Origin: Nitrososphaerota archaeon
GTDB lineage: Archaea; Thermoproteota; Nitrososphaeria; Nitrososphaerales; Gagatemarchaeaceae
Length of the DNA: 8,222 bases
Reading direction: 5' to 3'
Assembly: GCA_005877365.1 (NCBI GenBank)
Contig: VBPP01000199.1
Location: 1-8,222 of the forward strand
In this document: positions 1 through 5,012 of the stretch, piece after piece
Numbering within the stretch: position 1 is the stretch's first letter
Layout: every line of letters begins with the position of its first letter
Translations under genes and position numbers: made by a program
The notes under the pieces: model-generated
The model's database searches: none
Told to the model about the DNA's origin: nothing
What the model saw: only the letters and a program-made list of their open reading frames with translations

Positions 1-351
1 GGTTCAACGAAGCTCAGTAAGTCCTAAGCGGGGAGTGAGGCGTTTTCGCTGATGGAAGGGCTCGGGACACTGACTGCCTGTGGTTCACCTTCACGACCCC
101 CCGTGGAAGATGAGGCCGTCGCGGCGGTCCTGCTTCACGCAAGCAGAGTGCACGACAACAGGAATCGTTCGAGAGCTGAGGCGCTGAGTATTTAGGCATG
201 GACGAGGAGCTGTGAAACCGCCCTCCTTTGCGACCGCCGTAGTCACCGTCAGTTCGGGTCGGCCTCCCTACCCACCCACTCACCCGCGAAGATATCGAAC
301 CGACTATGAGTTTATAGCCAGCGGGGTTTCGAGGACATCAGTCCACCCCCC
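1..351. other. Leading region without a convincing gene
   Basis: No frame gives a recognisable protein here, and I see no tRNA, SRP RNA or RNase P RNA signature on either strand. A 47-codon open frame (ATG at 52, TAG at 193-195) has a plausible composition, with an Ala/Val-rich middle, but no TATA box at the usual distance and no recognisable family. Two short hairpins are visible: 89-95 with 102-109 (one bulged base) and a perfect 6-bp stem 130-135 with 141-146. They could belong to an untranslated RNA, but nothing identifies one. The last 45 nt hold the promoter of the gene at 352. Confidence 0.4.
311..317 (+). promoter_or_regulatory. TATA-like box for the gene at 352
   Basis: The box reads tttatag. 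At about 27 nt downstream transcription would begin near 340, leaving a leader of about 10 nt before the ATG at 352. The assignment rests on spacing and sequence only. Confidence 0.45.
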
Positions 352-831
352 ATGGTCGAGATCGATGTCACCTGCAACCTCGAGAGTTTCAGGAGGTTTC
401 TGGTAAACAGCACCTGCAGGTCCTTCATTCCCGAGTCGTACATGCGCGACCCTGAGGTCTTCCCTGAGAAGGAAGAAGAGCCGGGCTCTATCTACATCGA
501 GGCGGCGGACAAGGTCACGCTGAAGAAGATCAGGGACATTACTTTCATCAACGCGAGGGACATACTCGGAATCATCTACACCTCGAAGAGTGGCAACAGC
601 AGGCTGAAGTGGAGACAGCTCAGAGGGAGGATCGGACGAGTGAACGGAGATGCCTCGACGAACAGCCTCGTCAACCTCTCGATGGCCAGGGTGATAACGC
701 CCGAGTATGTGGAGGAGCTGATGACCACCTCGGCGCAGGAGACCCCCGCGGGGGATAGTGTCCAGCCGCAGGACGAGGAGGGCGTGGAGCCTCAGCAAGC
801 GAACCTCCCCTCCGAAGCGCAGGGCGAGTAG
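352..831 (+). CDS. Uncharacterised 159-aa protein with acidic C-terminal tail
   Basis: I do not recognise this family. The protein is 159 aa. Residues 1-125 look globular, with mixed beta/alpha character and a basic stretch around residues 80-96 (many Lys and Arg). The last 35 residues are Glu/Gln/Pro-rich and probably disordered. There are two Cys, at 8 and 22, but no metal-binding pattern, and I see no signal peptide or membrane segment. The ATG is supported by a TATA-like box at 311-317. A minus-strand open frame covers the same DNA, but its leucine run is just the complement of a GAA repeat, so the + frame is preferred. The next gene starts 94 nt downstream behind its own TATA box. A basic patch plus an acidic tail would suit a nucleic-acid-associated protein, but that is speculation. 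Confidence 0.7.
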   Translation: MVEIDVTCNLESFRRFLVNSTCRSFIPESYMRDPEVFPEKEEEPGSIYIEAADKVTLKKIRDITFINARDILGIIYTSKSGNSRLKWRQLRGRIGRVNGDASTNSLVNLSMARVITPEYVEELMTTSAQETPAGDSVQPQDEEGVEPQQANLPSEAQGE

Positions 832-849
832 AAGAAGAAGAAGAAGAAG
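831..849 (+). repeat. GAA trinucleotide tract, six units
   Basis: Six GAA units plus a final G begin at the last base of the TAG stop codon of the gene at 352. Read in the frame of that gene, the bases after the stop are six AAG lysine codons and then an Arg codon. On the opposite strand the tract creates an artificial leucine run. Tracts like this are prone to slippage. Confidence 0.85.
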
Positions 850-894
850 CGAACCCTGCATCAATACTGCGGCGACGAGCGTTCTCCGAACTCA

Positions 895-901
895 TTTTAT
901 A
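895..901 (+). promoter_or_regulatory. TATA box for the gene at 926
   Basis: The box ttttata is centred about 28 nt upstream of the ATG at 926. This is the spacing expected if the transcript starts at, or within a base or two of, the A of the start codon (leaderless). Confidence 0.6.
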
Positions 902-925
902 CCCTAGAATCGGGGACGCTACCCC

Positions 926-1261
926 ATGACAAGGGTGAGAGTTCAGCGAATAAGCAGCGTCCCAGACCCGCTCACGGGAATGCCGTCGAAACAAATCGAG
1001 CTTGTCGAGCTAAGGGAGAGGGGACAGGTGAACCAGTTCGCGGGCACAGAGGAGGGGAGAGTAATCCAGGGGATAATTTCGCAGTTCCAGTCGATGGGCT
1101 TTGTCCCACAGGTGAGGGAGATGGGTTTCGCGAAAATCGTGATGGTCCTCACTGAGACGGAGTACGACATGCTTGGAGTGAGGCTTGACGTCAACGAGAC
1201 ATACGAGCTCGAAATCAGGAACGGCTCCCTGTCTCTAAGGAAGTACACCGAAGGAACGTAA
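926..1261 (+). CDS. Uncharacterised 111-aa archaeal protein, possibly Arcadin-1-like
   Basis: A small soluble protein of 111 aa. It opens with a basic beta-like strand (TRVRVQR), then a DPLTG turn, then alternating helix and strand, and ends with strands containing YELEIRNG and SLSLRKY. There are no Cys residues, signal peptide or membrane segment. The opening pattern, a valine/arginine strand followed by D-P-x-T-G-x-P and then IELVELRE, reminds me of the small crenactin-associated protein Arcadin-1. I cannot confirm this, and no actin gene is visible in the window, so the name should not be transferred. The ATG lies about 28 nt after a good TATA box. The peroxiredoxin follows after 31 nt and may be cotranscribed. 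Confidence 0.75.
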   Translation: MTRVRVQRISSVPDPLTGMPSKQIELVELRERGQVNQFAGTEEGRVIQGIISQFQSMGFVPQVREMGFAKIVMVLTETEYDMLGVRLDVNETYELEIRNGSLSLRKYTEGT

Positions 1262-1278
1262 GGGTTAATTCCCGGCAA

Positions 1279-1283
1279 GAGGT
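1279..1283 (+). promoter_or_regulatory. Shine-Dalgarno site for the peroxiredoxin
   Basis: GAGGT lies 9 nt before the ATG at 1293, a usual ribosome-binding distance. An internal ribosome site fits translation as the second gene of a transcript starting near 926. A weak ttaatt at 1265-1270 could instead be a separate promoter. Confidence 0.45.
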
Positions 1284-1292
1284 CGCCGCACC

Positions 1293-1754
1293 ATGAAGGT
1301 TAAGGTAGGGGACAGAGCTCCAGACTTCACCCTTCCCGACCAGTCCGGGGGGGTCGTCTCTCTGAAAGACTTTCTCGGGAAACGGAGCATCGTGCTGTAC
1401 TTCTACCCGAAGGACTTCACGGTCGGCTGCACCACCGAAACGAAGTCATTCAGCGAGCGGTACGAGGAGTTCAAGGAGTTGGGGGCGGAGGTAATCGGTG
1501 TGAGCTCCGACACCGTCGAGTCACACGAGAGCTTCGCCTCGCAGTGCAACGCGTCTTTCACACTGCTGAGCGACGAGGGAGAGAGGGTGAGAAGCCTTTA
1601 CGGGGTCGAGTCCTCCCTAGGGCTGATACCAGGAAGGGTCACGTACATCATCGATAGGAGTGGTATCGTAAGGCACATCTTTGCCTCCCAGCTCAATCCG
1701 AAAAAGCACGTGAAGGAGGCGATGGAGACTCTCAGAACCATAGCGAGTAACTGA
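1293..1754 (+). CDS. bcp: Peroxiredoxin, Bcp/PrxQ subfamily
   Basis: A thiol peroxidase that would reduce hydrogen peroxide and organic hydroperoxides in the cytoplasm using electrons from a thioredoxin-like partner. It is 153 aa, normal for the family. The N-terminus has the typical GDRAPDFTLPDQSG opening. The active site YFYPKDFTVGCTTE matches the Bcp pattern P-x(3)-T-x(2)-C, with Pro39, Thr43 and peroxidatic Cys46. The later PGRVTYIID segment supplies the conserved Arg. The position five residues after Cys46, where many Bcp proteins have the resolving Cys, is Lys51. The only other Cys is Cys85, in the helix 3 region, where other PrxQ members place the resolving Cys; a 1-Cys mechanism is also possible. 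There is no signal peptide. The family assignment is firm and the resolving-Cys assignment is inference. Confidence 0.95.
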   Translation: MKVKVGDRAPDFTLPDQSGGVVSLKDFLGKRSIVLYFYPKDFTVGCTTETKSFSERYEEFKELGAEVIGVSSDTVESHESFASQCNASFTLLSDEGERVRSLYGVESSLGLIPGRVTYIIDRSGIVRHIFASQLNPKKHVKEAMETLRTIASN

Positions 1755-1783
1755 GAAGACATGCAAGAAATCTGAGTTTCTAC

Positions 1784-1800
1784 TCCATATTTCTTAATTA
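1784..1800 (+). terminator. Possible T-rich terminator after the peroxiredoxin
   Basis: A pyrimidine- and T-rich stretch (atatttcttaatta in its core) follows the peroxiredoxin stop by about 30-45 nt. It stands out from the GC-rich surroundings and could act as an archaeal intrinsic terminator. There is no hairpin. Confidence 0.3.
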
Positions 1801-1815
1801 GCAATTACTCTAATC

Positions 1816-1840
1816 GCAACGACGGCGCATAAATCGTTGC
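1816..1840. promoter_or_regulatory. Perfect 7-bp inverted repeat flanking a TATA-like box (candidate operator)
   Basis: GCAACGA at 1816-1822 and TCGTTGC at 1834-1840 are exact inverted copies separated by 11 nt. The spacer contains a TATA-like element (cataaatc, 1828-1835). The box is about 29 nt upstream of the ATG at 1861, so this is probably a promoter for a leaderless transcript. A dimeric regulator bound here would compete with TBP/TFB, the usual arrangement for archaeal repression. The repeat and its position are seen directly; the regulatory role is inference. Confidence 0.5.
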
Positions 1841-1860
1841 AGACAGTAACCGAGCTTAGG

Positions 1861-2016
1861 ATGGCACTCACCAAGATCGAGAGCGCGTCTTATCGAAAAG
1901 AGAGGAGTGGCATCACCTTCGCGAGGTTTATCCTATTCCAGCTGAGCGAAATCGTGGCGACGGATAGGCTCGTCGTATCCGACGAGGCCGTCAAGGTCCT
2001 GGACAGAAAGGAATAA
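1861..2016 (+). CDS. Small 51-aa protein upstream of the SGNH hydrolase
   Basis: ATG at 1861, TAA at 2014-2016, 51 residues. The composition looks protein-like: a charged N-terminus (KIESASYRKERSG), an amphipathic central helix (TFARFILFQLSEIV) and a charged C-terminus (EAVKVLDRKE). Codon use resembles the neighbours, with many codons ending in G or C. The ATG is about 29 nt from a TATA-like box inside an inverted repeat, consistent with a leaderless mRNA. The hydrolase TTG follows the stop by 33 nt, so the two are probably cotranscribed. I do not recognise the family, and it is too short to assign a fold. It could be a small regulator or partner of the hydrolase, but nothing in the sequence shows this. 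Confidence 0.5.
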   Translation: MALTKIESASYRKERSGITFARFILFQLSEIVATDRLVVSDEAVKVLDRKE

Positions 2017-2049
2017 ACGAAGAGAGCTGCATCGTGCCGACGAACCCTC

Positions 2050-2667
2050 TTGAACCTCCCTCTAAAAATCGTCGCCCTGGGTGATTCCACAACCGCAGGC
2101 ACACCGGGTTTTGAGTCCCCCCTCGAGGCCCCCCCGGACGGTCGGGGAGACGTCGAGAGCCAGTACGCCTACTGGATGATGAAGCTTCATCCCGAATGGC
2201 TCGTCCTTAATCGAGGCATCAACGGCCAGAGGTCGGATGAGATCCGTGAAAGGCTTGAACGAGACGTCCTGCGAGAGGAATGCGATTACGCAATTATCCT
2301 CGCGGGCGTGAATGACCTCTACCAGGGGCGCACCCTGGACTCGATCGAGGAGAATCTTGTGGCAATGCACAAGCGGTCGATCAGAGCCGGAATCCGAACC
2401 GTCGCCGCGACCGTACTGCCGTACAACACCATGAGCCAAGCCGACTACAAGTCCCTCGCGGCGCTCAACGACTGGATTAGGAGGGTCTCACATATCATGG
2501 GCACACTCTTCTGCGACACAAGCGCCGCCGTCTCCGACCCAGACGACCCGAGCAAGCTTGCGAGGTCGCCGGACGGCCTTCATCCAGACCCCTCGGGCTA
2601 CAGGAAGATGGGGGAGGCGCTCGCCCGAGTAATAGAAGAGAGCCAGGTTAGCGACTTCACAGAGTAG
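2050..2667 (+). CDS. SGNH/GDSL-family hydrolase
   Basis: An intracellular esterase/lipase-type hydrolase of 205 aa. All four SGNH blocks are visible: block I is ALGDST with nucleophile Ser13; block II is NRGINGQ with Gly56; block III is GVND with Asn88; and block V is DGLHP with the Asp175-His178 dyad. There is no signal peptide or membrane segment, so it probably acts in the cytoplasm. The substrate cannot be read from sequence; the family includes lysophospholipases, acyl-thioesterases and carbohydrate deacetylases. TTG at 2050 is the only usable start: the frame is closed by a stop at 2014 and has no earlier ATG, GTG or TTG, and the next Met is beyond block I. It probably shares the promoter of the small gene at 1861. 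Confidence 0.92.
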   Translation: MNLPLKIVALGDSTTAGTPGFESPLEAPPDGRGDVESQYAYWMMKLHPEWLVLNRGINGQRSDEIRERLERDVLREECDYAIILAGVNDLYQGRTLDSIEENLVAMHKRSIRAGIRTVAATVLPYNTMSQADYKSLAALNDWIRRVSHIMGTLFCDTSAAVSDPDDPSKLARSPDGLHPDPSGYRKMGEALARVIEESQVSDFTE

Positions 2668-2742
2668 GTCGTACAACCAAGGACTAATTCAGGGCATACC
2701 GAAGCATTGATCGGGAAGAGGACTTCTTCAGAGTTGCTGAGG

Positions 2743-2831
2743 TGCGGCCGCCGGGATTTGAACCCGGGCAAGGGGCTCTCTCCTCATGAGAATGGGAAGC
2801 CCCCATCCTAACCAGGCTGGATCACGGCCGC
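2743..2831 (-). tRNA. tRNA-Gly (anticodon CCC) with a 15-nt intron
   Basis: Read on the minus strand from 2831. The acceptor stem is GCGGCCG pairing with CGGCCGC, then positions 8-9 TG, a D arm ATCC/GGAT with loop AGCCTGGTTA, an anticodon stem GGGGC/GCCCC, a T arm CCGGG/CCCGG with loop TTCAAAT, and discriminator A at 2743. The anticodon loop TTCCCA+A is interrupted after position 37. Exon 1 is 2831-2793, the intron 2792-2778 and exon 2 2777-2743, so the mature tRNA is 74 nt. The intron folds as a canonical bulge-helix-bulge: 4-bp helix TTCC/GGAG (one G-U pair), 3-nt bulges CAT and AGA each cut after the second base, and a 2-bp intron stem. CC follows the discriminator but the final A of CCA is not encoded. 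tRNA-Gly(CCC) reads GGG codons. Confidence 0.93.
2778..2792 (-). other. tRNA-Gly intron at the canonical 37/38 position
   Basis: Fifteen nucleotides, TTCTCATGAGGAGAG on the minus strand, lie between anticodon-loop positions 37 and 38. Excision by the archaeal splicing endonuclease would leave a normal seven-base anticodon loop. The intron-side stem is only two base pairs (TC/GA) with a four-base loop, close to the smallest form that still has both bulges. Confidence 0.88.
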
Positions 2832-2859
2832 ACGAAACGTAACGGACCACCAGGCCCGT

Positions 2860-2865
2860 ATAAAT
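2860..2865 (-). promoter_or_regulatory. TATA box for the tRNA-Gly gene
   Basis: On the minus strand the sequence reads tttata, centred about 31 nt upstream of the mature tRNA 5' end at 2831. This is the normal archaeal position for a tRNA transcript with little or no leader. Confidence 0.65.
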
Positions 2866-2869
2866 GAAA

Positions 2870-3288
2870 TCTAATGGTGTAAAATGACAAGATTGATGGG
2901 TGCATAAATAATCCCTGGACTTTCTTTGATGTGGATCTTGACGCGCAGGCACTAATACTGGTGTGAAGGCAGCAAGAGAGAACGGGATCGACGCGTTGAG
3001 TTTGTGGCTCTGATCCCAGATTGGTTTCGACCTTTATGAGATTTCTTCAGACTAAAGGCATCGATGAGAGACGCCTGAAAGCTAGGGTGATGATACATAC
3101 TCAAGATGATGAAACAGAATGCAGGCCTTATCGGAAGAGGGTTGCCTCGTTAGATGATTACAACTTTTGCGATTCGTCATGACTCTGTCAGTCTTCTGCG
3201 CCAGATCAAGAGCGATGTTTGGACTAGGGGAGAGACTCGTTGGAATCCCGCAGGCCGCACCAACTCTCCCAGCCCCGAACAAGAAACG
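2870..3288. other. Intergenic stretch without a firm gene
   Basis: About 420 nt, less GC-rich than the surrounding genes. A TATA-like cataaata near 2903-2910 has no clear gene behind it. A 48-codon open frame (ATG 3036, TGA 3180-3182) has a believable charged composition (MRFLQTKGIDERRLKARV at its start) but lacks a TATA box at the usual distance and any recognisable family, so I leave it as a possible small gene. Minus-strand open frames in 3082-3368 are poor in composition and the second runs into queD. Two C-box-like heptamers at 3087-3093 and 3106-3112 do not form a C/D RNA. A degraded gene or an untranslated RNA could be here, but I cannot show it. Confidence 0.45.
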
Positions 3289-3295
3289 CTATAAG
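3289..3295 (+). promoter_or_regulatory. TATA box for the queD fusion gene
   Basis: The box ctataag is centred about 27 nt upstream of the GTG at 3319. It therefore supports both a leaderless transcript and the choice of GTG as the start codon. Confidence 0.6.
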
Positions 3296-3318
3296 GGAAA
3301 TCGTAACTGACGAAAACC

Positions 3319-4185
3319 GTGCAAAAGAACCTGCTTGAGAGCCTCGCCCCCAGGCTGAGGGAGCTCAATCGAGGGGGCTACACCAGGGTCTACAGGCGAG
3401 GCGGCAAGACGTTCCCGACCGAGATTCACGCACTTATCGCTGAAATTCTGGATTCCCTCGGGTCGCATTACGCAACGGGGGTCCGGCTCCCAAAGACGAG
3501 TCTCGTGGCGGACTTCGTCCTCGATAACACCATAATCCTGATTGAGAAGAGGCCGAGAGAGGGGGACCAGGCAAGCCTGCTACAATCCGGGAAGAAGTGT
3601 ATCGTTATCGAGAGAAGCAAGACGAAGGGCGACAGACTCGATTCGGGAATCAGGGCGTTTCAAGTCGGCGAACTCGACGACGGACGCTTACAGACCATCT
3701 TTCTCGACGACCCTTCGTTCAACTTCGACTACGCCCACATCCTCCCTCAGACAGAGAAATGCTCCGTGATGCACGGCCATACGTCATCCGCCCTCATCGA
3801 GTTGGTGGGGGTACCCAAGGACGGGATGGTCATCGACTTCAACGACGCCAAGCCCATAATTCGAGAGGCGATCAGAGAGATGGACCACAAGCTCTTCATC
3901 AGCGAGAGGTACGTCGCTGGGAGGGACGCCACCCACATAAACCTGAAGTTCACGACGGTTCACGGAGACTTCGAACTCAGAGTACCGAAGGCTACCGCTC
4001 TCCTCCTCGAGGGAGAAGCGACCGTCGAGAATCTCGCACAGGAATTGATTACGAGGATAGCGCCCAAGATGCCCGATAATATTCGTGCGGTGGGAGTCTA
4101 CGTCTACGAGGGTTTGAACAAGGGGACTCACCTCCTTGCGGAGGTACACCGCAGAGAGGGCGAAAAGCGACGAAGGACGCGATAG
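3319..4185 (+). CDS. queD: QueD (6-carboxytetrahydropterin synthase) with a 130-residue N-terminal extension
   Basis: QueD converts dihydroneopterin triphosphate to 6-carboxytetrahydropterin in preQ0 synthesis. The protein is 288 aa, about twice the usual 120-150. The C-terminal half (about 132-277) has the synthase signatures: zinc ligands His140 (DYAH), His152 and His154 (HGH); catalytic Cys148 in the C-x(3)-HGH arrangement of QueD; the MVIDFND segment (Asp173); Asp189-His190 (MDHKLF); and Glu264 (VYEG). Residues 1-130 are a separate domain of unknown family, with helices, then strands around DFVLDNTIILIEKR and KKCIVIER. The alternation loosely recalls a degenerate PD-(D/E)XK or Vsr-like fold, but the catalytic pattern is not clean. 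I recall Thaumarchaeota proteins described as this synthase plus a hypothetical domain. GTG at 3319 fits a leaderless start. The end overlaps queC. Confidence 0.92.
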   Translation: MQKNLLESLAPRLRELNRGGYTRVYRRGGKTFPTEIHALIAEILDSLGSHYATGVRLPKTSLVADFVLDNTIILIEKRPREGDQASLLQSGKKCIVIERSKTKGDRLDSGIRAFQVGELDDGRLQTIFLDDPSFNFDYAHILPQTEKCSVMHGHTSSALIELVGVPKDGMVIDFNDAKPIIREAIREMDHKLFISERYVAGRDATHINLKFTTVHGDFELRVPKATALLLEGEATVENLAQELITRIAPKMPDNIRAVGVYVYEGLNKGTHLLAEVHRREGEKRRRTR

Positions 4186-4808
4186 TCCTACTCTCGGGCG
4201 GAATCGACTCAGCGACCTGCCTCTACCTATCAAGAAAGAAGGGGTACAGGAACCGTGCACTCACAGTCAAGTTTCACAGGATAGCCGAAGGAGAACTGCG
4301 CGCGGCACGGGCGATATCCGGACTTGCCGGGGTGGAGGAGCACAGAGTCTTCGAGATTCCGCAACTGAAGGAGGCGGGTGATATGAAGGACCGTCGCAAT
4401 TTCAGAGACCTCCCGCCGACCTACATCCCGATGAGAAACGGCATCTTCTACAGCGTCGCGGCCTCGTACGCGGAGGAGGTGGGTGCCGACTACATCATCG
4501 GCGGGCACAACAGGGAGGACGTCGAGGTCTTTCCTGACACGAGTCCCGCCTTCTTCGAGAGCTTTCAGAAGGCAATCTGGGCGGGCTCGAGGCTGCTCGG
4601 GGAGAGAAGGACGACCGTTCTGCGCCCTCTGCAGCTCAAGAGCAAAGCAGAAGTCGTTTCGCTCGCGGCAGGCCTCGGGGTTCCTCTCGAGCGCACCTGG
4701 AGCTGCTACAGGGAAGGCAGCCGACACTGCGGAGAGTGCGAAGGCTGCAGGAAGAGGGCGAAGGCCTTCTCGGAAGCCGGGGTTAGTGATCCGCTACGCC
4801 TGGCATAG
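4170..4808 (+). CDS. queC: QueC (7-cyano-7-deazaguanine synthase), start codon not canonical
   Basis: QueC uses ATP and ammonia to turn 7-carboxy-7-deazaguanine into preQ0. The frame shows the PP-loop IVLLSGGIDS, the YIPMRNGIFYSVAASYAE helix, the GGHNREDVEVFPDTSPAFFESFQ segment and the C-terminal zinc site TWSC-x(7)-CGEC-x(2)-C (Cys179, 187, 190 and 193, counted from 4170). Length from 4170 is 212 aa, near normal. The frame is open from a stop at 4077-4079 but has no ATG, GTG or TTG before 4332, which lies after the PP-loop and cannot be the true start. ACG at 4170 sits where homologues begin (T-K-D-A-I-V-L-L-S-G-G) and is one base from ATG. Alternatives are a sequencing error, an indel in AAAA at 4163-4166 joining the TTG-started frame at 4136, or frameshifting out of queD. 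It overlaps queD by 16 nt, suggesting coupling. Confidence 0.85.
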   Translation, partial: TKDAIVLLSGGIDSATCLYLSRKKGYRNRALTVKFHRIAEGELRAARAISGLAGVEEHRVFEIPQLKEAGDMKDRRNFRDLPPTYIPMRNGIFYSVAASYAEEVGADYIIGGHNREDVEVFPDTSPAFFESFQKAIWAGSRLLGERRTTVLRPLQLKSKAEVVSLAAGLGVPLERTWSCYREGSRHCGECEGCRKRAKAFSEAGVSDPLRLA

Positions 4809-4875
4809 GCGCTTCTACGACTCGGGGAGTCGTCTTGCTCTGCACTCCTCCTCGGAAATATTGGGCGTCGACAGG

Positions 4876-4881
4876 CTTATA
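4876..4881 (+). promoter_or_regulatory. Possible upstream promoter in the queC-folE2 gap
   Basis: A TATA-like cttata lies 68 nt after queC. Transcription about 27 nt on would begin near 4906, at the centre of the inverted repeat 4885-4923, giving folE2 a leader of roughly 105 nt. This is a second candidate besides the box at 4981. Confidence 0.35.
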
Positions 4882-4884
4882 TTG

Positions 4885-4923
4885 GGTGACCAATACTGTC
4901 TTCGAGAGCGTTTTTTGGTTACC
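4885..4923 (+). repeat. 9-bp inverted repeat / stem-loop between queC and folE2
   Basis: ggtgaccaa at 4885-4893 pairs with ttggttacc at 4915-4923 (eight Watson-Crick pairs and one G-U), enclosing 21 nt. A small inner stem, tct/aga at 4899-4901 and 4905-4907, sits in the loop. A T6 run at 4911-4916 overlaps the 3' arm. It may be an operator around the start site of the promoter at 4876, an RNA structure, or the terminator of queC. The sequence alone does not decide. Confidence 0.5.
4911..4916 (+). terminator. T6 run, possible queC terminator
   Basis: Six consecutive T residues, 103 nt after the queC stop. Oligo-T runs are enough for intrinsic termination in many archaea. Here the run also belongs to the inverted repeat, so it could instead act as an attenuator for folE2. 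Confidence 0.35.
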
Positions 4924-4980
4924 GGAGAGGGCGGGGCTTCTGGCCGGTCAGTCGAGCCTCGCAAAGAGAGAGCGGAAACA

Positions 4981-4988
4981 CTAAAAAC
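4981..4988 (+). promoter_or_regulatory. TATA-like box for folE2
   Basis: The box ctaaaaac is centred about 29 nt upstream of the TTG at 5013, matching the leaderless spacing seen at 926, 1861 and 3319 and supporting TTG as the start. Confidence 0.5.
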
Positions 4989-5012
4989 CACACGAAAATC
5001 GGTTGACGAGAT

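Noticed and set aside
20..29. Exact 10-mer agtcctaagc at 20-29 and again at 7726-7735
   Set aside because: The flanks do not match and the copies have no common context. A single short repeat over 8 kb is weak evidence for anything.
14..283. 89-codon minus-strand open frame in the leading region
   Set aside because: Composition is Arg/Ser/Pro-rich with no recognisable motif, and no promoter was seen for it.
304..864. 186-codon minus-strand open frame opposite the gene at 352
   Set aside because: Its leucine run is the complement of the GAA tract and the rest is Arg/Leu-rich shadow composition. The + frame has a better composition and a promoter.
2743..2831. Reading the tRNA as tRNA-Met from the CAT in CTCATGA
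   Set aside because: No anticodon stem closes around that CAT. The Gly(CCC) reading gives a perfect GGGGC/GCCCC stem and a canonical splice motif.
3075..3112. C/D-box RNA candidate (GTGATGA at 3087, ATGATGA at 3106, CTGA at 3075)
   Set aside because: Only 12 nt separate the two C-like boxes, with no D' box between them and no D box after the second, so no guide RNA architecture is possible.
4230..4727. Long minus-strand open frame opposite queC
   Set aside because: It is the antisense of a clearly conserved QueC core; open frames opposite GC-rich genes are expected.
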